Below, piece by piece: positions 18,986-27,995 of a DNA stretch of 64,000 nt; the first letter of the stretch is position 1, and each line of letters starts with the position of its first letter. The stretch lies in the NCBI GenBank assembly GCA_041874725.1, contig CP097466.1, positions 5,270,001 to 5,334,000 of the forward strand, in the 5' to 3' direction. The translations under genes and the position numbers were made by a program. A model generated the notes under the pieces. That model worked only from the letters and a program-made list of their open reading frames with translations. It was not told the DNA's origin and did no database searches. This stretch comes from Duganella sp. BuS-21. Lineage in GTDB: Bacteria; Pseudomonadota; Gammaproteobacteria; Burkholderiales; Burkholderiaceae_D.

Positions 18986-21100
18986 ATGAAATTGAATCTG
19001 GTGATGCTGGCCGCCCTGGGCGCAGCCGGTCTCGTAGCATGCGGCGGCGACAGCGCCCCGGTTGCCACCACTCCTGCCGTTCCGGCGATCCCGGAAGGCA
19101 CCACGGTCACCCTGGCGCTGTTGGAAACTACCGACATCCACGCCAATGTCATGAGCTACAACTACTACTCGCTGGCCGAGGACAGCAGTCTCGGCCTGGA
19201 GCGCACGGCCTCGCTGGTCAAGGCCGCACGCACGGAAAATCCGAACAACGTGCTGCTCGACGACGGCGACACCATCCAGGGCACGCTGCTGGGCGACCTG
19301 CAAGCAGTGACCAAACCGATACCGTGCAGCGACACCATGGCCGTGCACAAAGTCATGAACGCCATGCAGTACGACGGCGGCGGCTTCGGCAACCATGAAT
19401 TCAACTACGGCCTGCCACTGCTGAGCCAAATCACCAATACCGACTTCGGCATTCCCGGCGTGACCAAGCCGACCGGCACCTGCGGCGCGCCGGCCTTCCC
19501 CCTGGTGCTGACCAACGTCACCGGCGTCGCCAGCGGCAAGCCCATCGTGCAGCCCTACACCCTGCTGCCGCGCACCTTCTCGGCGCTGAAACCGGATGGT
19601 GGCAAGCTGGACGTGAAACTGAACATCGGCATCATGAGCTTTGTGCCGCCGCAGATCCTGGAATGGGACCAGAAAAACCTGGCCGGCAAGGTCGCCATCA
19701 CCGGCGTGCAGGAAGCGGCCAAGCAATATGTACCCGAGATGCGCACCAAGGGCGCCGATCTGGTGGTGGCGCTGTCGCACGGCGGCCTCGATCCGAGCGC
19801 CTACAGCCCGAAAATGGAAAACGGCTCCTACCACCTGACCAGCACCGGCATCGACGCCCTGCTGATCGGCCACTCGCACCTGATCTTCCCGAAAGGCAAA
19901 GAGACCGGCGCGGCCGCGCTCGATCCATCGTTCGCGGCCTTCCCGGCCAGCGCCAACATCGACGCCGTGAACGGCTTCGTCAACGGCGTGCCGACCGTGA
20001 TGGCGCAAAGCTGGGGCCGTCGCCTCGGCATCATCAAGCTGACCCTGGCCTACACCAACGGCAAGTGGGTGGTGCAGCCGGCCAAGACCACGGTTGAATC
20101 GCGCGGTTTCAAATACACCGACGGCGCCACCAACATCGCCGCCGACGCCAGCATCGCGCCGCTGGTCGCCACCGAGCACGCCGCCACCATCGCCTACGCC
20201 AAGCAGCCGCTGGGCGTGAGCACCGACTTCGAGATGTCGTCCTACTTCGCGCTGGCCGGCGATGTCAGCGCCATCCAGCTGGTCAACCAGGCCCAACTGG
20301 CTTACGTGAAGAACTTCATCGCCACCAGCACCGACGCCACGCTGGCCGGCTACAAGAATATTCCGGTCATTTCGTGCAGCGCGCCGTTCAAGGCCGGCCG
20401 CAACGGTGCTTCCGACTTTACCGACGTGGCGCCGGGCGCCAGCGCCGCCGCACCGGTCGGGCTGCAGGTGCGCAATCCGGGCGACTTATACCTGTACTCG
20501 AACAACAACCTGCAAGCCGTGAAGATCAAGGGTTCCGACCTGAAGGCGTGGCTGGAAACGGCGGCCAAGCAGTTCGGCCAGATCGACCCGGCCAAGACTG
20601 CCGAGCAGGATCTGGTGCCGAGCTACGGCACCATCTACAACTACGATGTGTTCTACGCCGAGAACAACGCCCTGACCTACCAGATCGACGTCACCAAGCC
20701 GGCCGGCAGCCGCATCGTCAACCTGAGCTACCTCGGCAAGGCGGTGGCGGACGCGGACGACTTCATCGTCGCCACCAACGACTACCGCGCGGGCGGCGGC
20801 GGTGCGGTGCCCGGCATCGACGGCAGCAAGACCATCATCAAATCGCCGGATGCCAACCAGACCGTGGTCAGCAACTACCTGAGCGCGCAGGGCACGGCCA
20901 CCGGCAAGGTCACGCTGGCCGGCAACGGCAGCGCGCGCAGCTGGAGCTTTGTGAAGGTGGCCACGGCCGGTCCGGTGATCCTGCGTTCGGCGCCCGGCCA
21001 CCTGGCCTTGGCCAGGAGCAGCGGCATCACGGCGGTGACGGCGGAAGGCGGCCAGGACGCCAGCGGCTTCGCCAAGTACGCCATCGACCTGAGCAAGTAA
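18986..21100 (+). CDS. 2',3'-cyclic-nucleotide 2'-phosphodiesterase/3'-nucleotidase (CpdB-like lipoprotein)
   Basis: A 704-residue exported phosphoesterase. I start at ATG 18986, after GAGGTAG, because it gives a lipoprotein signal (AAGLVAC, Cys19). Metallophosphoesterase motifs run in order: TTDIHANV, LLDDGDTIQG, GNHEFNYG, LSHGGLD and IGHSH, which coordinate two metals. A C-terminal 5'-nucleotidase domain follows (NDYRAGGGG near 600). NHEFNYG and overall length favour CpdB over UshA. It probably salvages extracellular nucleotides in the periplasm. The next gene begins one base after its stop, so the two are co-transcribed. Confidence 0.88.
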   Translation: MKLNLVMLAALGAAGLVACGGDSAPVATTPAVPAIPEGTTVTLALLETTDIHANVMSYNYYSLAEDSSLGLERTASLVKAARTENPNNVLLDDGDTIQGTLLGDLQAVTKPIPCSDTMAVHKVMNAMQYDGGGFGNHEFNYGLPLLSQITNTDFGIPGVTKPTGTCGAPAFPLVLTNVTGVASGKPIVQPYTLLPRTFSALKPDGGKLDVKLNIGIMSFVPPQILEWDQKNLAGKVAITGVQEAAKQYVPEMRTKGADLVVALSHGGLDPSAYSPKMENGSYHLTSTGIDALLIGHSHLIFPKGKETGAAALDPSFAAFPASANIDAVNGFVNGVPTVMAQSWGRRLGIIKLTLAYTNGKWVVQPAKTTVESRGFKYTDGATNIAADASIAPLVATEHAATIAYAKQPLGVSTDFEMSSYFALAGDVSAIQLVNQAQLAYVKNFIATSTDATLAGYKNIPVISCSAPFKAGRNGASDFTDVAPGASAAAPVGLQVRNPGDLYLYSNNNLQAVKIKGSDLKAWLETAAKQFGQIDPAKTAEQDLVPSYGTIYNYDVFYAENNALTYQIDVTKPAGSRIVNLSYLGKAVADADDFIVATNDYRAGGGGAVPGIDGSKTIIKSPDANQTVVSNYLSAQGTATGKVTLAGNGSARSWSFVKVATAGPVILRSAPGHLALARSSGITAVTAEGGQDASGFAKYAIDLSK

Positions 21101-21101
21101 G

Positions 21102-21806
21102 ATGCGCGCCCTGATCGTCGTCCTGGGCGCGGCCTTGCTGTTCGGCTGCCAGATCCAGCATGAAACGCCGGGTGCGGCGCAAATCGAGGTGGTCGGCATG
21201 AAGGCCAGGCAGGAAGCCGACGCCCATGCCGAGCGCAAGCTCATGGCGTGGGCGCAGCAGAAGCTGCCGGTGGCGCAGCGCGAGCTGGCCATCGTCTACC
21301 AGGCGCGGCCGGACCAACGCGCCGACGCCCTGCGGCTGTTCGAGCAGGCCGCGCGCGGTGGCGATACGGAAGCGGCGTTCCAGCTCGGCGAGATGCTGCG
21401 CAGCGCCGCGCCGGCCGCCGCGGCGCCCTGGTACGACATTGCCGCGCAGCGTCAGCACGCCCGCGCTTCGCTGATGCTGGGCCTGCTCTACAAGAACGGC
21501 GACGGCGTCAAGCGCGATGCTGTGCAGGCGGCGCGCTGGTTGACGCAGGCGAGCGAGCTTGGCAATGCACATGCCATGTTCCTGCTCTCCAACCTTTACA
21601 CCGAAGGCATCGGTGTGGCGCAGGACCGCGCCAAGGGCCGCCAGCTCTTGCACGAAGCGGCCGAGCACGAGTATCCGCCGGCGCAGCAGGAACTGGCCCT
21701 GACCCTGCAGGTGGGCGACACCTTGACGCCCAAGGATGAGCGGAAAGCCGGCCACCTGATGATGGAAGCCAGCGAGCATCGACGGAATAACTGGAATCGC
21801 TTCTGA
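21102..21806 (+). CDS. SEL1-repeat lipoprotein
   Basis: A 234-residue lipoprotein (LLFGC, Cys16). The mature part consists of SEL1-like repeats, for example ALRLFEQAARGGDTEAAFQL, ASLMLGLLYKNGDGVKRD and AMFLLSNLYTEGIGVAQD. Such repeats form helical scaffolds for protein contacts. It starts one base after the CpdB-like gene, suggesting a shared transcript. Specific partner unknown. Confidence 0.85.
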   Translation: MRALIVVLGAALLFGCQIQHETPGAAQIEVVGMKARQEADAHAERKLMAWAQQKLPVAQRELAIVYQARPDQRADALRLFEQAARGGDTEAAFQLGEMLRSAAPAAAAPWYDIAAQRQHARASLMLGLLYKNGDGVKRDAVQAARWLTQASELGNAHAMFLLSNLYTEGIGVAQDRAKGRQLLHEAAEHEYPPAQQELALTLQVGDTLTPKDERKAGHLMMEASEHRRNNWNRF

Positions 21807-21901
21807 TCGCAGCGTGGTCCGGCGCACAGACCGACATGACTGCCGCTCCTAAAGTGGACAGGTAGTCACCCGCCTGTTCATTAGCCACGCAAGGAGCCAA
21901 C

Positions 21902-22411
21902 ATGAGAACCACTTCCCAATCGCCGGGCAAGATCCCTAAGCCTATTCCGACCGAAACCCAAGCACAAGACGCGATCGCGCTGCTGATTGAAGATCACGAA
22001 CATGTGAAATCGATGTTCGAGCAATACGATGAACTGGGCGACCGTGCGCACGTCAGCAAACACAAGCTCGCGCTGCAGATCTGCGAAGAGCTGACCAAGC
22101 ACGCCACCGCCGAAGAGGAAATCTTCTACCCGGCCGTGCGCCAGGCAACCAAGGAAGATGACCTGGTGGACGAAGCCGTCGTCGAGCACGCATCGGCGAA
22201 AGACCTGATCGCCCAGATCATCAGCATGGAGCCAACCGACGACCTGTATGACGCCAAGGTCAAGGTGCTGGGCGAGCTGATCGACCACCACGTGAAAGAA
22301 GAGGAAGAAGAAATGTTCCCGAAAGCCCGCAAAGCCAAGCTCGACCTGATGGCGCTGGGCGAAGCCATCGCCGCGCGCAAGGAACAGATTGAACTGCCTC
22401 CAACCGCGTAA
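21902..22411 (+). CDS. Hemerythrin HHE domain protein
   Basis: A 169-residue cytosolic four-helix protein. Metal-ligand motifs of a non-haem di-iron site are present: LLIEDHEHVKSMFEQYDEL near residue 30, HATAEEEIFYPAVR near 66, VVEHASAKDLI near 95 and DHHVKEEEEEMFPKA near 125. HHE proteins bind O2, NO or sense iron and oxidative stress; which applies here cannot be told. A strong ribosome-binding site (AAGGAG) precedes the ATG. It is convergent with the CoaD-HD gene, six bases away. Confidence 0.9.
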   Translation: MRTTSQSPGKIPKPIPTETQAQDAIALLIEDHEHVKSMFEQYDELGDRAHVSKHKLALQICEELTKHATAEEEIFYPAVRQATKEDDLVDEAVVEHASAKDLIAQIISMEPTDDLYDAKVKVLGELIDHHVKEEEEEMFPKARKAKLDLMALGEAIAARKEQIELPPTA

Positions 22412-22417
22412 GCCGTC

Positions 22418-23563
22418 CTAGGCAGCCAGCCGCGCCATCTCGCGCTGCATATTGTCGATGGCGCGCTCGTTGTACTGGTCGGCGAAATACGCGTTGCCGT
22501 ATAGCTGGCCGGCCTGCGCCTTGCGGCACAGGTGCGCCAGCGCACCGCCGCGCTGCTCGCGGTAGCGCGCGTCCGACAGATGGCTGTATTCCTGCCGGAT
22601 GGCGCGCGCGTAGTTCTGATACACCTCGTCGTCCTGCCCCAGGATGGCCAGATCCACACACAACAGCACATCCTTCAAGCGGTGCGTGATCGCCGCTTCC
22701 TGGAAATGGTCGGTGGCGCGGATCAACTCCGCCGCATCGCCCATCTCCTGCGCCAGATGGCTGCCCAGCCATAGCTGCGCGCTGGCTTCCTCGTTGCTCG
22801 GCGCGTCCGGCGCGGCGTGGTGGCCGTACTCCGCATCGTGGAACCAGAACGCCTGCTTGACGATATCGACGTCGGCCGGCTCGGGACGGGTATTGGCGGC
22901 CCACACGCGGATCTCGCACAGGCCGTGCACCAGGTGGTCGAGGTTGTGATAGTGGCGCACCGGGCCGCCGTAGGCGGTGGCGCCGGTCAGCTGCACGAAC
23001 CACTGGTCGGCGTGGGCGATGGCGGTGGCGTCGCGGTGCTCGTAGTCCCACAGGATTTCCCACTCCCGCCGCAACCAGCCCAGCACCCAGGCGTGATAAG
23101 CCGGACCGGGCACGAATTTCTTCATGATCCAGTTCCAGCCGACCGGCCCTTCCAGCGCTTTCACGAACGAGGAACTGACCGAACCGAGGTCGCGCGGCGG
23201 CATGACGAACACCGTCTTGGCGCCCTGCAGCACATCCACATTGGTTTGCTGGATCAGGTTTTCGTAATCGAAATCGGCCGTGGTGCGGATGCCGCGGATC
23301 AGGCATTCGACGCCCTGTTTCTTGGCCGCGCGCGCCGTGTAGTCGCCGCGCACGATCACCACCGAGACATTGTTCCAACCCTGCTCGGCGCAGCTGAGCG
23401 CGATGATGCTCTTGCGCTCCTCGGCCGAGAACCGGGGCTTCTTGGCCGGGTTCTCCGACAGGAACACCACCACCTCGTCCGCCAGCGAACGGGCTTCGTT
23501 GATCACCCACATGTGACCGTTGGTGATCGGGTCCAGGGTGCCCGAAAAACCGATTTTCTTCAT
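22418..23563 (-). CDS. Phosphopantetheine adenylyltransferase-like domain fused to an HD-family hydrolase
   Basis: A 381-residue two-domain protein. Residues 1-155 are a full CoaD-type nucleotidyltransferase: SGTLDPITNGH at 7-17 (T/H signature), NPAKKPRFSAEER, LIRGIRTTADFDYE with the two arginines, and GSVSSSFVKAL matching the ISSS motif. Residues about 170-381 match the predicted metal-dependent HD family typified by COG4339: HYHNLDHL, FWFHDAEY, ATDHF and CVDLAILG. Standard CoaD is about 160-170 residues, so the C-terminal half is an added enzyme. It may be a second PPAT or a specialised CoA-pathway switch. It sits 32 bp after the histidine kinase gene on the same strand. Confidence 0.88.
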   Translation of the reverse strand: MKKIGFSGTLDPITNGHMWVINEARSLADEVVVFLSENPAKKPRFSAEERKSIIALSCAEQGWNNVSVVIVRGDYTARAAKKQGVECLIRGIRTTADFDYENLIQQTNVDVLQGAKTVFVMPPRDLGSVSSSFVKALEGPVGWNWIMKKFVPGPAYHAWVLGWLRREWEILWDYEHRDATAIAHADQWFVQLTGATAYGGPVRHYHNLDHLVHGLCEIRVWAANTRPEPADVDIVKQAFWFHDAEYGHHAAPDAPSNEEASAQLWLGSHLAQEMGDAAELIRATDHFQEAAITHRLKDVLLCVDLAILGQDDEVYQNYARAIRQEYSHLSDARYREQRGGALAHLCRKAQAGQLYGNAYFADQYNERAIDNMQREMARLAA

Positions 23564-23595
23564 GCGCTGCTCCAACACCGTGTCAAAACGGCATT

Positions 23596-25005
23596 TTAAG
23601 CTGGAGTGGGCTTGGCAGTCTCAGGAAAATCGACATTCACCTTGAGGCCGCCCAGGCGCGCGGACTGATCAAGCGACAGCACGGCGCCGTGGCGCTCGGC
23701 AATCGACTTCACGATGGCCATGCCCAAACCGCTGCCGCCGGCAGGGCTGCCGGGCACGCGGTAGAAGCGGCTGAACACGCGTTCGCGCTCGTCCGGCGGG
23801 ATGCCGGGGCCGGAATCCTCCACGCTCAGCACCACCCGTGGCTTGGCGGTTTTTGTGGCGGCCACGCTACGCGGCACCTCGCGCCGCACCTCGACATCGA
23901 CGGTGCCGCCGGCCGGCGTGTACTTGATGGCGTTGTCGATCAAGTTGCGCAGCAAGATGATCAGGGCGTCTTGCTGGCCCGCCACCGTCACCTCGTCGGC
24001 ATAGTGCAGGCCGAGGTCGATCTGGCGCGCTTGCGCCAGGCCGTTCAGATCGCCCAGCACCCGTTTAATCAGTTCGCCCAGGCTGACCGGTTCCAGCTTG
24101 ATCTCTTCGCCGCCGCCCTCCTGGCGCGCCAACACCAGCAGCTGCTCGACCAGGCGTGTGGCGCGCTCGATGCCGCCGGTCACGCGCGACACCGCCACCT
24201 TGCGCGCCGCCTCGTCCGGCGCCCGCTCCAGGCTCAGCACCTGCAGCTTGAGCGCGGCCAGCGGCGTGCGCAGCTCGTGCGCGGCGTCGGCCACGAAGTG
24301 TTGCTGCGCCGCGAACGCCGTGCGCACGCGGGCAAACAGCAAATTCAGCTCCTGCACCAGCGGCAGCACTTCATCGGGCAAATCGTTTTCCGACACCGGC
24401 GACAAATCGTCGGCCTGGCGCGCGGCCACCTGGCGCTTGACGCGCGACACCGGCGCCAGCGAGCCGGACACCACCCACCACACCACCAGCATCAGCACCG
24501 GCGCCATCACGGCGATCGGGCCGACCGTGCGCAGCGCCAACGTACCGGCCATACGCTGGCGCACCGCCATGTCCTGCGCCACCTGCACGGTCTGGTTGGA
24601 GGTCTGTACGGAGAAAATGCGGTAGGTGGTGTTTTTCACGCGCACGTTGGAAAAGCCGAGCACGGCCCGTTGCGGCAGCGCCGCGCGCGACAGGGAGCGG
24701 AACACCTGGGCGCCGTCGGGCGTCCAGACCTGCACCACCAGGTCGTCGTTTTCGGGATCGGCAGCCGTATCGGCCGCCTTGTTGGTCAGCGTGGAGCTGG
24801 AGCGCAGCGACATTGCCATCTGCTGCATGTGATAGTCGAAGATCTGGTCGGCGTCGCTGAGCGCGGTACGGTAGGCGATCATCGCCTGCGCCACCGCCGC
24901 CATGGTGATGGCCGCCAGCAGAAACCACAGCAGGCGCCCGCGCAGCGAGTGCGTCACCACCGGCACGCGCGGCAGCGACGGCAACGACGGCATCTTTACC
25001 TTCAT
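23596..25005 (-). CDS. Two-component sensor histidine kinase (QseC-like)
   Basis: A 469-residue membrane kinase. The first transmembrane helix is at about 22-45 (LLWFLLAAITMAAVAQA) and the second at about 165-185. A periplasmic sensor region lies between them, followed by HAMP, the DHp helix with AAHELRTPLAAL, and the ATPase domain: N-box RNLIDNAIKYTP, G1 VEDSGPGIPPDE, G2 GSGLGMAIV. The ATG overlaps the stop of the regulator gene by four bases. Signal unknown; linkage to degP suggests envelope stress (inference). Confidence 0.92.
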   Translation of the reverse strand: MKVKMPSLPSLPRVPVVTHSLRGRLLWFLLAAITMAAVAQAMIAYRTALSDADQIFDYHMQQMAMSLRSSSTLTNKAADTAADPENDDLVVQVWTPDGAQVFRSLSRAALPQRAVLGFSNVRVKNTTYRIFSVQTSNQTVQVAQDMAVRQRMAGTLALRTVGPIAVMAPVLMLVVWWVVSGSLAPVSRVKRQVAARQADDLSPVSENDLPDEVLPLVQELNLLFARVRTAFAAQQHFVADAAHELRTPLAALKLQVLSLERAPDEAARKVAVSRVTGGIERATRLVEQLLVLARQEGGGEEIKLEPVSLGELIKRVLGDLNGLAQARQIDLGLHYADEVTVAGQQDALIILLRNLIDNAIKYTPAGGTVDVEVRREVPRSVAATKTAKPRVVLSVEDSGPGIPPDERERVFSRFYRVPGSPAGGSGLGMAIVKSIAERHGAVLSLDQSARLGGLKVNVDFPETAKPTPA

Positions 25006-25661
25006 AGTTTTGGAACCATATAGCCCAGGCCGCGCACGTTTTGAATCAGCTCGGCGCCCAGCTTTTTGCGCAGGCCGTGGATATAGACCTCTACCGCGTT
25101 GCTGTTGACTTCATCCTTCCAGCTGTACAGCTTTTCCTCCAGCTGATGGCGCGACAGCACGATGCCGGGGCGCGCGATCAGCGCCTCGAGCACCGCCCAT
25201 TCACGCGCCGACAGGCTGACCGGCTTGCCGTCCGCCAGCACTTCGCGGGTTTGCGGATTGACCGAGACGTTGCCGTGCTCGAACACCGGCTCGGCGCGGC
25301 CGGCCGAACGGCGCAGCAAGGCGCGGATACGGGCCAGCAGTTCGTCGAGGTCGTAGGGTTTGAGTACGTAGTCGTCGGCGCCGGCATCGAGGCCGGCGAT
25401 GCGCTGTTCCTTGGCGTCGCGCGCGGTGGCGATCAGTACCGGGGTCAGCTCTTTGCGCAGGCGCATCGAGCGCAGCACTTCCAGGCCGTCCTTGCGCGGC
25501 AGGCCCAGGTCCAGCAGCACCAGGTCGTAGGTCTGGGTTTGCAGGGCGGTGTCGGCCATGTCGCCGTCCTTCACCCAGTCGACCGCGTAGTGCTCGGCCC
25601 GCAGCAGGTCGAGCACTACCTCGCCGATCATCGTATCGTCTTCCACCAGCAAAAGTCGCAT
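25002..25661 (-). CDS. OmpR-family response regulator (QseB-like)
   Basis: A 219-residue regulator. The receiver domain has acidic DD near residue 8, the phospho-Asp in LVLLDLGLPRKDG (about 51) and the lysine in LKPYDLDELL. The C-terminal winged helix (about 125-219) carries LSAREWAVLEALIARPG and the DNA-contacting EVYIHGLRKKLG. It is paired with the kinase immediately downstream and preceded by degP 46 bp upstream, an arrangement consistent with one operon. Confidence 0.94.
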   Translation of the reverse strand: MRLLLVEDDTMIGEVVLDLLRAEHYAVDWVKDGDMADTALQTQTYDLVLLDLGLPRKDGLEVLRSMRLRKELTPVLIATARDAKEQRIAGLDAGADDYVLKPYDLDELLARIRALLRRSAGRAEPVFEHGNVSVNPQTREVLADGKPVSLSAREWAVLEALIARPGIVLSRHQLEEKLYSWKDEVNSNAVEVYIHGLRKKLGAELIQNVRGLGYMVPKL

Positions 25662-25707
25662 ATTGTTTCCTTTCTATTTTTGTTGAGCGTTTCTGCCAGC
25701 CCGTAGA

Positions 25708-27216
25708 TTACCCCAAACGTACCGGGATGAAGATTTTATCGTCGCCACGCTGGATCAGCAATGCCACCGACTTGCCGGCCTTGCCCACCACGTCGCGCAC
25801 CTGGTCGATGCTGCTGACCGGACGGCCGTTCACCGACAGCAGCACGTCGCCCGGCTGCACGCCGGCGTTGGCGGCGGCACCGCCGGCATCCTGGATCAGC
25901 AAGCCGTTGGCGATGCCCGACTCGCGGCGTTCCAGCGCGTCCAGCGGACGCAGGGACAGGCCCAGGCGCAGCTTGGCACCGACCTCCTCGGTGGCGACGT
26001 CCTCGCGCGCCACCTTGTCGTTGGCGTTGCCCAAGGTCGCGGTCAGCTGCACCAGTTTGCCCTGGCGCCAGACTTCCAGCGTGATCTTCTCGCCCGGCGT
26101 CGACAGGCCCACCATCGACGGCAGGTCGACCGAGCTGACGATCTTGTTGCCATTGACCGAGCGGATCACGTCGCCCGCCTTGAGGCCGGCCTTGTCGGCC
26201 GGGCCGCCGCGATCGACGTTGGCGATCAGGGCGCCCTCGGGCGTGGCCAGGTTGAAGGAGTCGGCAAAGCCCTGATTCACCTCCTGCACGCTGACGCCCA
26301 GCTTGGCGTGCACCACCTTGCCGGTGGCGACGATCTGGTTCTTGATCTTGTTGGCAACGTCAATCGGAATCGCGAACGACAGGCCCTGATAGCCGCCGGT
26401 CTGGCTATAGATTTGCGAGTTGATGCCGACCACCTCGCCGCGCGTGTTGAACAGCGGACCGCCCGAGTTGCCGGGATTGACCGCCACGTCGGTCTGAATG
26501 AAGGGCACGTTGCCATCCGGCAGCGAGCGGCCCTTGGCGCTGACCACGCCGGCGGTGACCGTGTTATCGAGGCCGAAAGGCGAGCCGATCGCCAGCACCC
26601 ATTCGCCGACCTTCAGGTCGTTGTTGCTGGCCAGCGGCACCACCGGCAGGTTTTTGGCGTCGATCTTCAACACGGCGACGTCGCTTTGCGGATCGGAGCC
26701 CAGCACCTTGGCGCGGAACTCGCGGCGGTCGGTCAGCTTGACCACCACCTCGCTGGCGTCGCGCACCACATGAGCGTTGGTCAGAATGATGCCGTCGGCG
26801 CTGATGATGAAGCCCGAGCCCATGCCATGGGTAGGCTGCGCCCGCTGGCCGCCACGTTGCTGGCCCTGGAAGCGGCGGAAGAATTCATAGAAGGGATCGT
26901 CCGCGAACGGATCGTTGCGGCCCTGCGGACCGTCGCCGCCGTAAGCGGCCTTGGTGCTGCCGGTGACGCTGATGTTGACCACCGCCGGCCCGTTGTGGGC
27001 GACGATGACACTGAAGTCAGGCAGCGAGATGACCGGCGCGGCAACCGGCGCCGGCGCGCCCGTGGCAGCGGTGGCAGCGGCCGGCGCAATGGCGGCGGCG
27101 GGTACGGTGGCGGCGGCAACAGCGGCGTTTTGTTTGACTGCGACCGCACCGCCGACGCCGACCACGCCCAGCACGGCAACGGCTGCAACGGCACGCTTGA
27201 GAGTAGATTTGGACAT
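25708..27216 (-). CDS. DegP/HtrA family periplasmic serine protease
   Basis: A 502-residue Do-type protease-chaperone. An N-terminal hydrophobic export signal (about 8-30) and an Ala-rich linker lead to a trypsin-like domain with the triad His in ILTNAHVV (about 145), Asp in SDVAVLKID (about 175) and Ser in NPGNSGGPLF (about 250). Two PDZ domains follow (about 300-385 and 410-500). It degrades misfolded envelope proteins. The ribosome-binding site is AGGGAGA. No sigmaE promoter is obvious. Downstream lies the two-component pair. Confidence 0.94.
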   Translation of the reverse strand: MSKSTLKRAVAAVAVLGVVGVGGAVAVKQNAAVAAATVPAAAIAPAAATAATGAPAPVAAPVISLPDFSVIVAHNGPAVVNISVTGSTKAAYGGDGPQGRNDPFADDPFYEFFRRFQGQQRGGQRAQPTHGMGSGFIISADGIILTNAHVVRDASEVVVKLTDRREFRAKVLGSDPQSDVAVLKIDAKNLPVVPLASNNDLKVGEWVLAIGSPFGLDNTVTAGVVSAKGRSLPDGNVPFIQTDVAVNPGNSGGPLFNTRGEVVGINSQIYSQTGGYQGLSFAIPIDVANKIKNQIVATGKVVHAKLGVSVQEVNQGFADSFNLATPEGALIANVDRGGPADKAGLKAGDVIRSVNGNKIVSSVDLPSMVGLSTPGEKITLEVWRQGKLVQLTATLGNANDKVAREDVATEEVGAKLRLGLSLRPLDALERRESGIANGLLIQDAGGAAANAGVQPGDVLLSVNGRPVSSIDQVRDVVGKAGKSVALLIQRGDDKIFIPVRLG

Positions 27217-27310
27217 AACGGTTCTCCCTGGTAAATGAGGACTTTAGATGTATCCAATATGACGCTAAAAACTTAGGCCCTACTTAATGAAAATACGCTG
27301 TTGCAACGCA

Positions 27311-27335
27311 AAACTGGCCGGATAAACCGGCCAGT
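27311..27335 (-). terminator. Intrinsic-type terminator of the hsp20 gene
   Basis: On the minus strand a perfect 9-bp stem (ACTGGCCGG/CCGGCCAGT) with a five-base loop is followed by a short T-tract, 24 bases after the hsp20 stop. It separates hsp20 from degP. Confidence 0.7.
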
Positions 27336-27358
27336 CTTGTTGCTACCTCATACCTTGA

Positions 27359-27814
27359 TTAGGCAGCTGCGCGCTGCTCCAGGGCGGTGACGTTGTCGCC
27401 GCCATCGATGACAATCTTGCGTGGTTTCAGGGCCTCCGGAATCTCACGTACCAGTTCGATGGTGAGCATGCCGTTGTCGAAGCTGGCGCCGGTCACCTTG
27501 ACGTGGTTGGCCAGTTGGAAGCGCTGTTCGAAATCACGGGCGGCGATGCCACGGTGCAGATAGGTGCGCTCGTTGGCGTCTTTCTGCTTGCGGCCGACCA
27601 CGTGGAGCGAATCGCGCTCGAAGGTGATGTCGATTTCCGAACGGCTGAAGCCGGCCAGCGCCATCACAATGCGGTACTGGTCGTCCGAGACCAGCTCGAT
27701 GTTATAGGGAGGATAGCTAGGGGTGTCGCTGCGCTGGGAGTCGTTGAGCAGTTGTGCCAGGCGATCAAAGCCGATAGCGGAACGATACAGTGGAGCCAGG
27801 TCAAAAGTACGCAT
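27359..27814 (-). CDS. Hsp20 family small heat-shock protein
   Basis: A 151-residue alpha-crystallin-domain chaperone resembling IbpA. The N-terminus is MRTFDLAPLYRSAIGFDRL; the alpha-crystallin core spans about 35-130 (IVMALAGFSRSEIDITFERDSL, then the ASFDNGMLTIEL strand). The usual C-terminal IxI-like motif is represented by PRKIVI. It holds unfolded proteins for refolding. A ribosome-binding site (AAAGGAT) precedes the ATG, and a sigma32-type promoter lies about 80 bp upstream, fitting heat induction. Confidence 0.93.
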   Translation of the reverse strand: MRTFDLAPLYRSAIGFDRLAQLLNDSQRSDTPSYPPYNIELVSDDQYRIVMALAGFSRSEIDITFERDSLHVVGRKQKDANERTYLHRGIAARDFEQRFQLANHVKVTGASFDNGMLTIELVREIPEALKPRKIVIDGGDNVTALEQRAAA

Positions 27815-27893
27815 GGTAAATATCCTTTTCAGTTTAAGCGATATGGTGGGAAGTTCCCCTCTGCCGGTCCCCTTCTGGGCAACCGGTGAGTCC

Positions 27894-27922
27894 CATATAG
27901 GATGCGTCGCTAGCCTTTCAAG
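27894..27922 (-). promoter_or_regulatory. Sigma32-type heat-shock promoter of hsp20
   Basis: The minus strand carries CTTGAAA (27916-27922) and, after a 14-bp spacer, CCTATATG (27894-27901), close to the sigma32 consensus CTTGAAA-N13-17-CCCCATNT. It is placed correctly for the hsp20 gene and leaves a leader of about 75 nt. Confidence 0.75.
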
Positions 27923-27995
27923 AGACCTTTTTTAAAAAAATTTTCGTTTCTCGCGTGCTACACTCGTCCTCTTGTCCAATGTCTTTTTAAACGCC

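Noticed and set aside
27359..27890. RNA thermometer (ROSE or fourU) in the hsp20 leader
   Set aside because: I looked for pyrimidine pairing to the AAAGGAT ribosome-binding site and found no convincing conserved element; folding would be needed.
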